Assembly: GCA_964477265.1 (NCBI GenBank)
Contig: CAYZDJ010000008.1
Coordinates: 29,462-93,461, forward strand
Origin: CAIVPM01 sp964477265
GTDB taxonomy: Bacteria; Bacteroidota; Bacteroidia; Chitinophagales; Chitinophagaceae
Length of the DNA: 64,000 nucleotides
Direction: 5' to 3'
The notes beneath the pieces were generated by a model that made no database searches, had not been told where the DNA came from, and saw only the letters and a program-made list of their open reading frames with translations. The position numbers were made by a program, and so were the translations under genes. Below are positions 15,860 through 25,206 of this stretch, piece after piece. Positions within the stretch are counted from its first letter, which is position 1. Every line of letters begins with the position of its first letter.

Positions 15860-16360
15860 TTACAAGCTGCAATTATTGATTTTATTGATGATACTGGTGG
15901 TAGAAAATCCTTCAACAATTTTATTGATTACAACACGCCCACCATTTGCAATTACTTCTTTGGCACCAGCAATTTGTTCTACTGTGTAGTCGCCACCTTT
16001 AACAATAACATCAGGCAGAATAGTTGAAATTAATTGTTGCGGTGTGTCTTCATTAAAAATAATTACAGCATCTACAATAGCTAAACTTGCCAAAAGCAAG
16101 GCCCTGCTTGATTCTGCATTAATTGGTCTGTTATCGCCCTTGCCCAAACGCTTTACACTATTGTCGCTATTGACAGCCACAATTAAGTAATCTGCTTCTT
16201 GTGCAGCCTGAGATAGTGAAAAAATATGACCTTCATGAAGTATATCAAAACAACCATTTGTAAAAGCTATTGTTTTGCAAGTTACACGCCAACTTGCAAT
16301 TTGTCTTTGCAAAGTTTCAAGAGTGTATATTTTATTTTGTATAGCTTGTGTTTGTTTCAT
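15860..16360 (-). CDS. rfaE2: D-glycero-beta-D-manno-heptose 1-phosphate adenylyltransferase
   Basis: This 166-residue nucleotidyltransferase corresponds to the C-terminal half of HldE and makes ADP-heptose for lipopolysaccharide. It has the cytidylyltransferase signature TNGCFDILHEGH (residues 34-45) with the HxGH nucleotide-binding motif, then VIVKGGDYTVEQIAGAKEV and GFSTTSIINKI, all usual for RfaE domain II. Bacteroidota often encode domain II on its own. It lies 24 bp downstream of glgC on the same strand, so the two may be co-transcribed. It is cytoplasmic. Confidence 0.93.
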   Translation of the reverse strand: MKQTQAIQNKIYTLETLQRQIASWRVTCKTIAFTNGCFDILHEGHIFSLSQAAQEADYLIVAVNSDNSVKRLGKGDNRPINAESSRALLLASLAIVDAVIIFNEDTPQQLISTILPDVIVKGGDYTVEQIAGAKEVIANGGRVVINKIVEGFSTTSIINKINNCSL

Positions 16361-16384
16361 TTTATTAATAGATGCGAAGTAGGG

Positions 16385-17668
16385 CTATATGACAAACCCA
16401 TCAGGAATAATGGCTCCTTTTTTTACTACAACAACACCTTCCTTTATGGTAAATAATTCGTGTTCAAAATTTGCCAGATGGCTGCCACCATTTATTCTTA
16501 CATCATTTCCAATCCTACAGTTTTTATCTATAATAGCATTTTTTATATAGCACCTGTCCCCTATTCCCATTAATGGAATATTATTGATTTTATTTTCCTC
16601 CATTTGGTTTAAGGTTTCATAATAATCGTTACCCATTATGTAGCTGCTATTAACTGTTGTACCATGGCCAATGCGTGAACGAATGCCTACTACACAATTC
16701 TCTAATCTGCTTGCAGAAATAATTGAGCCTTCGGCAATAACAGATTTTTCTAAGGTTGTGCCACTGATTTTTGCTGGTGGTAACATGCGTGCACGACTGT
16801 AAATAGTATTGGCGTTGTCAAATAAATTAAATTTAGGAATATCATCTGTAAGCTCAAGATTGGCTTCAAAAAAAGAATAAATATTTCCAATATCAGTCCA
16901 ATATCCATTGTATTGATAGCTGCTTACAACATAGTCTGTTATTGAGTTTGGTATGATTTCTTTTCCAAAATCGGTAGCTTCAGGATATTTATCATTTAAT
17001 AATTCTTTCAATACATTTTTATTGAAAATATAAATACCCATGCTTGCCAGATACGGTTTACCTTGTTGCATCATTGCAGCACCTGTATCACTTGTCCATT
17101 CACTCAAAATTTCCGCAGAAGGCTTTTCTATAAATGAAGTGATAATGCTTTCCTCATTGGTTTTCATAATACCAAATTCCGGAGCATCACGTTCATTAAC
17201 AGGAATAGTTGCAATAGAAATATCAGCTTTATTTTTTTCGTGTGCATCAAGCATTTCAACAAAATTCATTTGATACAACTGGTCGCCACTAAGTATTAAA
17301 ATATACTCAAACTGCAACGTTGAAATATGACGCAACGATTGCTTTACAGCATCTGCAGTGCCCTGAAACCAACTTTTATTATCAGGCGTTTGCTCTGCTG
17401 CCAGTATATCTACAAAGCCAGTGCTGAACGCACTAAAATGATAGGTATTTTTAATATGCTGATTTAATGAAGCAGAATTATATTGTGTAAGTACAAACAT
17501 TCTGTTTATACCACTGTTCATACAATTGCTTATAGGTATGTCAACCAAACGATATTTACCTGCAATAGGAACAGCAGGTTTACTACGACTTTGTGTAAGT
17601 GGAAACAAGCGAGTACCTGCACCACCACCTAAAATTACTGCTACTACTGACTTTGATGGATTTGACAT
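16385..17668 (-). CDS. glgC: glucose-1-phosphate adenylyltransferase
   Basis: This 427-residue enzyme makes ADP-glucose for glycogen. The N-terminal nucleotidyltransferase domain begins VVAVILGGGAGTRLFPLT and continues with SKPAVPIAGKYRLVDIPISNC, the plant/cyanobacterial-like ADP-glucose pyrophosphorylase signature. GTADAVKQ and LSGDQLYQMNF follow. The C-terminal part (about 300-427) is a left-handed beta helix with hexapeptide repeats, which usually binds allosteric effectors. I chose the ATG at 17668 over a TTG two codons upstream. It is followed by rfaE2. A GH13 enzyme is encoded upstream on the same strand, so a link to alpha-glucan metabolism is likely. Confidence 0.94.
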   Translation of the reverse strand: MSNPSKSVVAVILGGGAGTRLFPLTQSRSKPAVPIAGKYRLVDIPISNCMNSGINRMFVLTQYNSASLNQHIKNTYHFSAFSTGFVDILAAEQTPDNKSWFQGTADAVKQSLRHISTLQFEYILILSGDQLYQMNFVEMLDAHEKNKADISIATIPVNERDAPEFGIMKTNEESIITSFIEKPSAEILSEWTSDTGAAMMQQGKPYLASMGIYIFNKNVLKELLNDKYPEATDFGKEIIPNSITDYVVSSYQYNGYWTDIGNIYSFFEANLELTDDIPKFNLFDNANTIYSRARMLPPAKISGTTLEKSVIAEGSIISASRLENCVVGIRSRIGHGTTVNSSYIMGNDYYETLNQMEENKINNIPLMGIGDRCYIKNAIIDKNCRIGNDVRINGGSHLANFEHELFTIKEGVVVVKKGAIIPDGFVI

Positions 17669-17864
17669 AAGCAATTTATATTTGATTGAATTAAGAGTTG
17701 TTAAAGATATTTAAAAAAAGTTGGTTATAAAAAATATTAGTTCATTCAGAGCTTTTATAGTTTGTGGTTTATAATTTATCGTCCTAAAATATTCATTACT
17801 TGCTATAAAATTTATTAGTAAAGTGGCTAAGCAAAAAACGATTTGTGAATCTGTAGCTATTAAG

Positions 17865-19121
17865 CTAAAAATTTTTATATACAAGATAATCACCACCCAT
17901 TAATTCAAAAGTATTTTCCTGGGCAAAATGAAACTGCATACCACTGAAAACATTGTTAAATATTCCTTTTATCCAGCTATGGTTTACAGTTAGCTTTACT
18001 CTATCATGCTTAGACAAGTTTAGCATTACCAACACTACATTATCATTATGTTTTCTAAGAAATGCCATTACATTATTTTCGGTTGGTAAAATAAAGGTTT
18101 CACCAAGGCTTATGGCATTTGTTTTATGCAAAACACACAGTTTTTTGTAAAAGTCTCCCATCAATAAATTATCGTTCCACTCAATTTCATCTTTATCAAA
18201 AAATTGCAATCGTTTTTTATTAGGTACTTCCTGCCCACTATAAATTAATGGTGTACCCTGCCACGTAAAGCTGAATACAGCAAAGGCTTTGGCAATATTG
18301 CCATACTTTTCATACTCAGTTCCATTCCAACTATTTTCATCGTGGTTACTGGTAAAAAAAAGCTTTGTCGCTTTATTGGTTTGATTGGAATAATTGTGCA
18401 GAATAGTATAAATATTTGATGCATTGCTCTCACCCTTTACCAGCTTTTCAGTTTCGTGCATCCAATTCCAGGCATAGCTTGTATCAAACACATTTAAGTA
18501 AGTTGGTTCATCACATTCTGCCAGCCAATACAATGGTTTTATTGCATCGCATTGTGTTCTTGTTTCTTCCCAAAAATCAAGAGGAACAAGGTGTGCCATA
18601 TCACACCTGAAACCATCAATATTGCAAGCTATAATCCAATACTGCATTGCTTTTTGCATAGCACTTCGCATTGCTGCATTATTATAATTCAGGTCAATTA
18701 CATCTTTCCAACCATTGCGTTCAGTAAAGTTTTGTTCATCATCTAAAATATAAAAATCTTTATTGGTTACAGTCCATTCATGATCGCAGCCAGTATGATT
18801 TGCCACCCAATCTATAATTACTTTTAAACCCAATTGATGAGCTTGGTTTACCAGATTTTTAAAATCATCAAGCGTTCCAAACTCTTCATTAATTATTGTG
18901 TAAGAAGAACAGGCATAATAACTGCCTAAAGTTCCCTGTCGCTTTACAACACTTATTGGCGTTATTGGCATTAGCCAAATAATATCAATACCCATTTCTT
19001 TCAATCGTGGCAAGTGTTTGGCAAAAGCATTAAAAGTTCCTTCGTGTGTGTATTGACGAATATTTACTTCGTAAATAACTGCATTTTTTGCCCAGGAAAT
19101 GGTATTGAAGTTGATTGCCAT
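17865..19121 (-). CDS. cytoplasmic GH13 alpha-amylase-family glycosidase
   Basis: This 418-residue enzyme has a (beta/alpha)8 GH13 fold without a signal peptide. The four conserved regions are visible: DWVANHTG (104-111), DGFRCDMAH with nucleophile Asp174, AECDEP with acid/base Glu202, and FTSNHDENSW with Asp261. A short beta-sandwich domain closes the protein. It is shorter than secreted amylases and should act on maltodextrin or glycogen-derived glucans in the cytoplasm. It lies upstream of glgC on the same strand, about 200 bp away, a context that fits storage-glucan turnover. Exact specificity (amylase, maltogenic or alpha-glucosidase) cannot be told. Confidence 0.9.
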   Translation of the reverse strand: MAINFNTISWAKNAVIYEVNIRQYTHEGTFNAFAKHLPRLKEMGIDIIWLMPITPISVVKRQGTLGSYYACSSYTIINEEFGTLDDFKNLVNQAHQLGLKVIIDWVANHTGCDHEWTVTNKDFYILDDEQNFTERNGWKDVIDLNYNNAAMRSAMQKAMQYWIIACNIDGFRCDMAHLVPLDFWEETRTQCDAIKPLYWLAECDEPTYLNVFDTSYAWNWMHETEKLVKGESNASNIYTILHNYSNQTNKATKLFFTSNHDENSWNGTEYEKYGNIAKAFAVFSFTWQGTPLIYSGQEVPNKKRLQFFDKDEIEWNDNLLMGDFYKKLCVLHKTNAISLGETFILPTENNVMAFLRKHNDNVVLVMLNLSKHDRVKLTVNHSWIKGIFNNVFSGMQFHFAQENTFELMGGDYLVYKNF

Positions 19122-19238
19122 ATTGTGATTGTGTATTTTAGGAACTGTTCAAAGTAAGCCTTAACAACTTACATTATAAAATTTAAAATTAATATTTACA
19201 TTTTAGTTTTTAAATTGCAGCCCTAAGTTTTTATTTAT

Positions 19239-20318
19239 ATGAAGAAGTTTTTATTGCTACTTATTCCCATTGTTTCATTTGCACAAAAAGGATATAAAAT
19301 TACTGGTACTGTTACTGGTTTTAAAGATAGCACATTGGTTTTTTTAAACGATGGACAAGATAACAATGTTGCACAGGCTTATGTGGTGAAAAATAAATTT
19401 GTAATTGAAGGTAAAACTGATATTGTATCTTACTTCAGGCTGGGTTTTATTGGCAAGCAGGATATGTATGAAATGTTTATTGGCAATGAAAATGTTACCA
19501 TTACAGGTAAAGCAGATGCCATAAAAAAATTAACTGCAATTGGTTCACCATCCAACACAAGTTTTGGCTGGTTTACCAATAAATTTTATCCATTACAAGA
19601 AAATTTAACAAAGCTATATAATCAAAAGGCTACCGAAGCTAATGCAGTAAAAAAAGACAGTTTAGAAAAAGCATTTAATAACAATTTTAAAGCAAGAACA
19701 ACTTTGGTGCAGGATTTCCTTAAGCAGCATCCTACATCGCCTGTAAGCACTTTCTTATTATTAAACCTTTACCCATTTTTTGGCGATGAAAAGGCATTGG
19801 AACAAAAATATGCCGAGCTGAGTGGTGATGCAAAAAAGGGATTGTTTGCTACTTTAATTGAACAAAAAATTGCAGCTGCAAAAAAACCTGTTGCTGGTGC
19901 AGTAGGTAGCGTGGTTCCAGATTTTTCTCAAAACGATGTTGATGGCAAACCTGTATCAATAGCAAGTTTCAGGGGTAAATATGTGTTGCTTGATTTTTGG
20001 GCAAGTTGGTGCGGGCCTTGCAGAAGAGAAAATCCAAATGTGGTAGCTGCATACAATAAATATAAAACCAGGAACTTTACAATACTTGGTATCTCTATGG
20101 ATACTGATAAAAACAAATGGCTTAAAGCTATTGCTGATGATATGTTGCCATGGCAACACGTTAGTGATTTAAAAGGTTGGAGCAATGCAGTTGGCCAGAT
20201 ATTTCAGGTATCAAGCATTCCTGCAAATTTTTTGCTTGACCCAACAGGAAAAATTATTGCAACCAATTTGCGTGGCGAAGATTTAGATAAGAAATTGGAT
20301 GAGGTTTTGAATCCTTAA
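19239..20318 (+). CDS. TlpA-like thioredoxin-fold protein with N-terminal DUF4369-like domain
   Basis: This 359-residue protein has a signal peptide (MKKFLLLLIPIVSFAQ), an N-terminal beta domain typical of Bacteroidota periplasmic redoxins (ITGTVTGFKDSTLVFLND, DUF4369-like, about 20-115), a helical linker, and a C-terminal TlpA/AhpC-TSA domain (about 225-359). The redox motif is WCGPC within DFWASWCGPCRRENP, and the cis-Pro is in SSIPANFLLD. It probably reduces or isomerises disulfides of exported proteins; the partner is unknown. It is a single-gene unit divergent from the GH13 gene. Confidence 0.92.
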   Translation: MKKFLLLLIPIVSFAQKGYKITGTVTGFKDSTLVFLNDGQDNNVAQAYVVKNKFVIEGKTDIVSYFRLGFIGKQDMYEMFIGNENVTITGKADAIKKLTAIGSPSNTSFGWFTNKFYPLQENLTKLYNQKATEANAVKKDSLEKAFNNNFKARTTLVQDFLKQHPTSPVSTFLLLNLYPFFGDEKALEQKYAELSGDAKKGLFATLIEQKIAAAKKPVAGAVGSVVPDFSQNDVDGKPVSIASFRGKYVLLDFWASWCGPCRRENPNVVAAYNKYKTRNFTILGISMDTDKNKWLKAIADDMLPWQHVSDLKGWSNAVGQIFQVSSIPANFLLDPTGKIIATNLRGEDLDKKLDEVLNP

Positions 20319-20342
20319 TAGTCTTTTAAAACAGTAAAATAG

Positions 20343-20419
20343 CACACGGATATACACAAATTAAACGGATAACCAACAGATAAATTATAATAAATCAGTC
20401 AAATTCGTGTAATCTGTGT
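20343..20419. repeat. imperfect inverted repeat between the TlpA-like gene and trhO
   Basis: The arm 20343-20362 (CACACGGATATACACAAATT) matches the reverse complement of 20402-20419 (AATTCGTGTAATCTGTGT) with one gap and two mismatches. It could fold as a hairpin in RNA. Similar cacggattacacgaatt-like sequences are dispersed in many Bacteroidota genomes, from memory. Confidence 0.7.
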
Positions 20420-20549
20420 TCTATCACTCGCATTCATAAATTGCTTTCTTAGACAAATTATATAAACAAAAAATTTTGCTCGTCCTGTAAACGAGTTCAT
20501 TATTAATGAAATATTGGCTTTATAAAAGCTGATATCGAAAATTTAAAAT

Positions 20550-21578
20550 ATGGCATTATTACACAATAGAATAGATGCAACTATTCTAAAACAAAAATTG
20601 CTGGAGGAAACTGAACCTCGCACTACCATTAGCTTTTACAACTATTTCCAAATTGTAAATCCACAAGAATTTAGAGATTATCTCTATAAAAATTTAGCAG
20701 CATTAAAAGTATTTGGTAGAATTTATGTTGCTACAGAAGGCATCAATGCACAAATAAGTGTTCCTTCATCAAACTTTGAAAACTTTAAAGCTTTTCTTTA
20801 CTCCATTTCAGAATTAAACGGTTTAAGGTTAAACATTGCTGTTGATGATGATGGCAAAAGTTTTTGGGTATTAAAAGTAAAAGTAAGAGAACAAATTGTT
20901 GCAGATGCTATTGATGACCCAACATTTAATATGCACCAGAAAGGCAAATATGTTGATGCAGAAAAAATGAATGAAATGCTTGATGAAGGCAATACCGTTG
21001 TGATTGATATGCGTAATCATTATGAATATGAAGTGGGGCATTTTGAAAACGCCATTGAAGTGCCAAGCGATACTTTTAGAGAGCAATTGCCAATGGCTGC
21101 TGACATGATGAAAGGCAATGAGGATAAGAATATTATTATGTATTGTACAGGTGGTATTCGTTGCGAAAAAGCAAGTGCATTTATGTTGCACAAGGGCTTT
21201 AAAAATGTTTTTCATTTAGAAGGTGGTATTATAAACTATGCACAACAAACAAAGGAGAAACATATTCCAACAAAATTTATAGGTAAAAATTTTGTGTTTG
21301 ATAACAGGCTTGGAGAAAGAATAACTGATGACATAATTGCCAAATGTCATCAATGTGGCAAGCCTGCAGATACGCATACAAACTGCGTAAACAGTGGTTG
21401 TCATTTGCTGTTTATTCAATGCGAAGATTGTGCAAAAGAATATAAAGGAACTTGTAGCCCAGCTTGCAAAGACATAATTGCTTTACCTGAAGAAGAACAA
21501 AAAGAATTGAGAAAAGGAATTGATAAAGGACAAAATATTTTTAATAAGGCAAGAGTGAGAAAGAGATTGAATAGCTGA
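20550..21578 (+). CDS. trhO: rhodanese-domain tRNA uridine hydroxylase TrhO
   Basis: This 342-residue protein belongs to the UPF0176/TrhO family, which hydroxylates U34 of some tRNAs to ho5U with molecular oxygen. An N-terminal acylphosphatase-like domain contains ATEGINAQIS. The central rhodanese domain has VIDMRNHYEYEVGHF and the active-site loop YCTGGIRCEKAS. The C-terminal part has many Cys residues (CHQCGKP, CEDCAKEYKGTCSPAC) as in the long family members, probably a metal site. It is cytoplasmic. The SGNH hydrolase gene follows after 38 bp, with a heptamer array between. Confidence 0.93.
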   Translation: MALLHNRIDATILKQKLLEETEPRTTISFYNYFQIVNPQEFRDYLYKNLAALKVFGRIYVATEGINAQISVPSSNFENFKAFLYSISELNGLRLNIAVDDDGKSFWVLKVKVREQIVADAIDDPTFNMHQKGKYVDAEKMNEMLDEGNTVVIDMRNHYEYEVGHFENAIEVPSDTFREQLPMAADMMKGNEDKNIIMYCTGGIRCEKASAFMLHKGFKNVFHLEGGIINYAQQTKEKHIPTKFIGKNFVFDNRLGERITDDIIAKCHQCGKPADTHTNCVNSGCHLLFIQCEDCAKEYKGTCSPACKDIIALPEEEQKELRKGIDKGQNIFNKARVRKRLNS

Positions 21579-21581
21579 TAA

Positions 21582-21616
21582 AATTGTAAATCTAAAATCA
21601 CACATCATAAATTTTA
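21582..21616. repeat. 7-bp-period array abutting the SGNH hydrolase start
   Basis: The words AATTGTA, AATCTAA, AATCACA, CATCATA and AATTTTA run in phase directly up to the ATG at 21617, with no spacer. Confidence 0.8.
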
Positions 21617-22309
21617 ATGGCTTTAAACATCATCATATTTCTTTCATTTATACTTGCTCTTTTTTTAATGAGCTATAGAAAGCAAGGCAAAAAAACTATT
21701 GTCTTTTTTGGTGATTCCATTACTGAGCAAGCGAGGAGTTTAAATGGTTTCATAAGTATCATCAACAGGAAAATTGAAGAATACAACCTGGTAAATAAAT
21801 ACCAAACAATTGGTGCAGGAATTAGTGGTAACAGGGTTTACGATTTATTGTTCAGGTTAAATAAAGATGTGCTTTCCAAATCGCCACACTTAACAATTGT
21901 ACTTATTGGCATTAACGATGTTTGGTGTAAAGAAAAGAATGGAACTGGACTTGACATTGAACGTTACGAAAAATTTTATAGAGAAATTATTGTTCAATTG
22001 CTTGCAGCAAATAGCCAAATAATACTTTGCACTTTACCTGTAATTGGCGAAAAATATGATGGTGAAAATATTCAGGATGAAGACTTGAATTTATATAGCA
22101 ATGTAGTAAAAAAGTTAGCTCAAGAATACAAGTTAAATGTTTGTGATTTAAGGTTTGCTTTCACTAGTCATTTAAAGCAATTTAATTATGAAAATGTAAG
22201 TGAAGGTTTACTTACTACAGATGGTGTTCATTTGAATGAAGAAGGCAATAAATTGGTTTCAACATATTTGTGGGAAACGATAAAAACTACTTTAACAATA
22301 ACTGCTTAG
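21617..22309 (+). CDS. SGNH/GDSL-family hydrolase
   Basis: This 230-residue protein has an N-terminal hydrophobic anchor or signal (residues 3-18) and then the SGNH blocks: block I FFGDSITEQ with the nucleophilic Ser, block II Gly in the GAGISGNRVYD segment, block III GINDVW with Asn, and block V TTDGVHLNEEGN with Asp and His. It should be an esterase, lipase or carbohydrate acetylesterase outside the cytoplasm. Its stop codon overlaps the stop codon of the convergent gene by 4 nt. The substrate is unknown. Confidence 0.9.
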   Translation: MALNIIIFLSFILALFLMSYRKQGKKTIVFFGDSITEQARSLNGFISIINRKIEEYNLVNKYQTIGAGISGNRVYDLLFRLNKDVLSKSPHLTIVLIGINDVWCKEKNGTGLDIERYEKFYREIIVQLLAANSQIILCTLPVIGEKYDGENIQDEDLNLYSNVVKKLAQEYKLNVCDLRFAFTSHLKQFNYENVSEGLLTTDGVHLNEEGNKLVSTYLWETIKTTLTITA

Positions 22310-22869
22310 TTTAATCTTTTACTTATTTCTTCATCAATTTTTTTAAATAAATGATAAGGCTTATAGCTACGCCAATCAATTATTTCCATTAGCTCAACTA
22401 TTTGGTGCAGCTTTCTTTTTTTAAAATCATATTGTGTTTGTTCTGGCATATTTAAAGCTACAATCCAGCCATTTTCATCACTTGTATTTTCATACCATTC
22501 TTCGTAATAATCTTTATCGCCACTATGAAAGTTCAACACATTTTCTGCAATTAAAATAAACTTGTAAATATTGTGTTGCATTAGCTTGTCAATCACCTCC
22601 CTTTTCAAGGTCATAATATCATTCTCAATAGCGTCATTCCACTCTCCTATTAATTCTATCACACAAAAGTTCAACTCATAGTCAACATAAATCAATTTTA
22701 AATAAAGTGTGCTGCTGCCAAACTCGTCCCATTGTGGATGTATATAATAATTATAAACAGTTTGAGTAAACTGAAACTCGCTATGCTGCACACCAAAAAA
22801 AGGTGATAGTTTATCTTCCTCTGTAACGTAAATATGACGCCAATTATAGAAAGGTTCAAGTGTGTGCAT
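22306..22869 (-). CDS. conserved hypothetical protein
   Basis: This 187-residue soluble protein has no signal peptide or membrane segment. It is rich in aromatic and acidic residues (NWRHIYVTEEDKLSPFFG, YNYYIHPQWDEFGSSTLYLK). I do not recognise a catalytic motif. The pattern of a conserved Trp and Tyr near IHPQWDEFGS and a C-terminal KPYHLFKKI resembles uncharacterised Bacteroidota proteins. I chose the ATG at 22869 because the upstream in-frame codon at 22932 lies within the terminator hairpin of the preceding gene. Confidence 0.75.
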   Translation of the reverse strand: MHTLEPFYNWRHIYVTEEDKLSPFFGVQHSEFQFTQTVYNYYIHPQWDEFGSSTLYLKLIYVDYELNFCVIELIGEWNDAIENDIMTLKREVIDKLMQHNIYKFILIAENVLNFHSGDKDYYEEWYENTSDENGWIVALNMPEQTQYDFKKRKLHQIVELMEIIDWRSYKPYHLFKKIDEEISKRLN

Positions 22870-22895
22870 TTTGCAAAATTGCGACTTATTGGAAT

Positions 22896-22929
22896 AAAAA
22901 AATCTCCTGCTTTTCAGCAAGAGATTTTT
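22896..22929 (-). terminator. intrinsic terminator after the T9SS cargo gene
   Basis: AAAAATCTC (22898-22906) pairs with GAGATTTTT (22921-22929), with an inner TGC/GCA. On the minus strand it ends in a T run. It separates the T9SS gene from the hypothetical gene downstream. Confidence 0.85.
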
Positions 22930-22969
22930 CATTTCAATTTTAATCTAAATCCTATGTCAACCAAAAATT

Positions 22970-24163
22970 TTATTGAATAACAACTCTATTTGTGCTAACA
23001 GTTTTACCTTCTGCATCAACAACCCTTAACATATATACACCAGCAGTTGCAGCTTTTGGCAATGCAACATTTTCCATAGATAAGCCATTAACATTAATTT
23101 GTTTGTTAATTACATTTTTGCCATTAACATCTGTTAAAACTAAATTGTAATTACCAGTGATTAATTTGTTTAAACTTACGTTAAAGTTTTTTCCAACAGC
23201 AGGATTAGGATATACACTCACTTCAGCAACTGTAGTTTCTACTGTTTTAGTTGGTGCAGCAGGTTTGCGTTGATAAACTAAATTGCCATTAGCAAGGTCA
23301 GATACATTGTACATATCTTTTCCACCTTTTATTGTAACAGCTTCAAGTGTGCTTGCATTCACTTTATAATAAGCATCTGCATTACTTGCACTGCTTAACA
23401 AAATATTTCCATCATCATCTGCAGCAGCACCATTTGTTGTAAAGGTTGCAGGCAAGTTTTTAATAGCACCAATAAATTCAGCTTCCATTTTGCCAATGTT
23501 TATTTTAAACACATTGTTACGCATTGTTACTAAATATAAGTTACCATAAATATCACCAATCATATCTCCACCCCAGCTTGTACATTGACTATGAATGCTT
23601 ACATCTTTATTTTTTTTGCTGTCATTAATTGCACCAAGATTGGTAACTGTTGGATTTGCTCCAGTTGTAAATTTAATTAATGAGCTTGCATCATTTGTTA
23701 AAGCATAGCCAACACCATCATTTGTAAAAGCCATGCGAGTAATCACATTGCTTTCATCATATTTTTTTGTTCCAGTACTATAGCTTGCAGCATTGTTTTC
23801 TCCAACAGTTAATGTACCATTAGTAGATGTTGACAAATCAATAAACTTTAATGTATTACCCATCATCTCGCTAAAGTAAAGGCGATTGGTGTTTTTGTCA
23901 AATGCAGCAGCAGCTACACCTTTTCCATTAACAAATGTTTGATCATTTACAGCAGTACCATTTGTACCACGCATTGTAAGCGTTTGTTGTGGTGCTTTTG
24001 TGTATAAGGTTTTTGTGTATTCTCCAGTAGAAAAATCAAGTTCGCGAATGGCTGTCCAAGTAAACTCGCCTTTCTTTTCTGAAGTGATTGCAAAAGTTTT
24101 TGTTTGGGCAAATGTGCTTACACAAGCAGCAATTGCCATCGTAGAAAGTAACATTTTTTTCAT
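22970..24163 (-). CDS. secreted protein with T9SS type A sorting domain
   Basis: This 397-residue protein has a signal peptide (MKKMLLSTMAIAACVSTFAQ), a central beta-propeller-like region of repeated strands (AFDKNTNRLYFSEMMGNTLKFIDL, FTNDGVGYALTND, DIYGNLYLVTMRNNVFKI) and a C-terminal type IX secretion sorting domain from about residue 315 (VSVYPNPAVGKNFNVSL, ending STNRVVIQ). It is therefore exported by the T9SS and released or attached at the surface. The repeat pattern suggests a ligand-binding or structural propeller; no catalytic residues are apparent. Confidence 0.88.
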   Translation of the reverse strand: MKKMLLSTMAIAACVSTFAQTKTFAITSEKKGEFTWTAIRELDFSTGEYTKTLYTKAPQQTLTMRGTNGTAVNDQTFVNGKGVAAAAFDKNTNRLYFSEMMGNTLKFIDLSTSTNGTLTVGENNAASYSTGTKKYDESNVITRMAFTNDGVGYALTNDASSLIKFTTGANPTVTNLGAINDSKKNKDVSIHSQCTSWGGDMIGDIYGNLYLVTMRNNVFKINIGKMEAEFIGAIKNLPATFTTNGAAADDDGNILLSSASNADAYYKVNASTLEAVTIKGGKDMYNVSDLANGNLVYQRKPAAPTKTVETTVAEVSVYPNPAVGKNFNVSLNKLITGNYNLVLTDVNGKNVINKQINVNGLSMENVALPKAATAGVYMLRVVDAEGKTVSTNRVVIQ

Positions 24164-24285
24164 AATGTAGAATTTTTAATAGTTTTAAATATTTGTGATG
24201 CTAAAATTAGTCATTAATAAATAACAGCAAAAAAATAAATGTTAAAATTATGTAAAAAATTATGAGTGCGATTTTCTATTATTCT

Positions 24286-24903
24286 TTAATTAGAATAAAC
24301 TTTAGCAAAAAGATTTTGCTTTACTGTGCCAAACCATTCATCTTTTAAAATACTTAACACAATACTATCACGCCTTACGCCACTCTCTTCTCTTGTAGGC
24401 ATATTGCTACGCAAAATACCATCTACCTTGCAGCCAATAGATTTCATTGCAGCAATGCTTCTTTCGTTTCTTGCATCTGCCCTTAGTTCAAACCGTTCAA
24501 TTTCTATTTTTTCAAAAGCAAATTGCAGCAGCAAATATTTGCAATGCTTATTCAAGCCTGTGCCTCTAAATTTTTTACCATACCAGGTATAACCAAGCTG
24601 TAGTGATTTGAATGGAAGGTTGATATCATAAAATCTGGTGCAACCTGCATATTCATTTGTTCTTTTATCAAATACTATAAAAGGATACTCAATTTTATTG
24701 TTTCTATTTTGTAAAGCAATATTTAAATAATTCTTTAAATTTTCTTCACCATCTGCACCAACAAGCGAGTAAAACCAGGTATCTGGTTCGTTTAAACTAA
24801 AGGAAAGTAAATGCTCAAAATCTGTTGCTACCAAAGGTCGTAGCAATACAACATCATCTTCTAAAATATACTCTTCGTTACAATTAAAAATAAAATTTCT
24901 CAT
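24286..24903 (-). CDS. GNAT family N-acetyltransferase (RimJ/RimL-like)
   Basis: This 205-residue protein shows the RimJ/RimL-type GNAT layout: VVLLRPLVATDFEHLL at the N-terminus, ELGYTWY-like LQLGYTWYGKKFRGTGLNKHCK with the acetyl-CoA loop (RGTGLN in the place of the RxxGxG/A motif), and RFELRADARNERSIAAMKSIGC. The acceptor is unknown; family members acetylate protein N-termini or small molecules. I chose the ATG at 24903 over the codon at 24918 because 24903 begins the conserved MRNFIF part. Confidence 0.88.
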   Translation of the reverse strand: MRNFIFNCNEEYILEDDVVLLRPLVATDFEHLLSFSLNEPDTWFYSLVGADGEENLKNYLNIALQNRNNKIEYPFIVFDKRTNEYAGCTRFYDINLPFKSLQLGYTWYGKKFRGTGLNKHCKYLLLQFAFEKIEIERFELRADARNERSIAAMKSIGCKVDGILRSNMPTREESGVRRDSIVLSILKDEWFGTVKQNLFAKVYSN

Positions 24904-24987
24904 ATTAAAATATAACACAAAGCAAGAAAATATTTTGATTTTGTAACAAAAATTTGATGAAGAAAATATTTATTTTAAATATTAAAT

Positions 24988-25017
24988 TTGGCAGTTCAGT
25001 TCAACCGCCTACATTTG
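24988..25017 (+). promoter_or_regulatory. Bacteroidota-type promoter of the initiator tRNA
   Basis: TTG (24988-24990), a 19-bp spacer and TACATTTG (25010-25017) match the Bacteroidota -33/-7 consensus. The tRNA starts 15 bp downstream. Confidence 0.85.
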
Positions 25018-25031
25018 CAATCCAACTACAT

Positions 25032-25103
<72 letters not shown>

Positions 25104-25106
25104 CAC

Positions 25107-25140
25107 AAAAAAGCGTTTCATTATTGAAACGCTTTTTTTA
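25107..25140 (+). terminator. terminator of the tRNA-fMet gene
   Basis: The 14-bp stem 25107-25120/25125-25138 (AAAAAAGCGTTTCA / TGAAACGCTTTTTT) has a 4-nt loop and a T run, and starts 3 nt after the tRNA. Confidence 0.93.
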
Positions 25141-25206
25141 TGCACATTATGTTTCTATTTCAATAACTTCTTTACTTTACAAAAGCCATAACTGCTTATT
25201 AAATTG

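Noticed and set aside
17711..17896. 61-codon minus-strand frame after the GH13 gene
   Set aside because: It overlaps the end of the GH13 gene, is AT-rich and shows no protein-like features; the region 17669-17864 seems empty.
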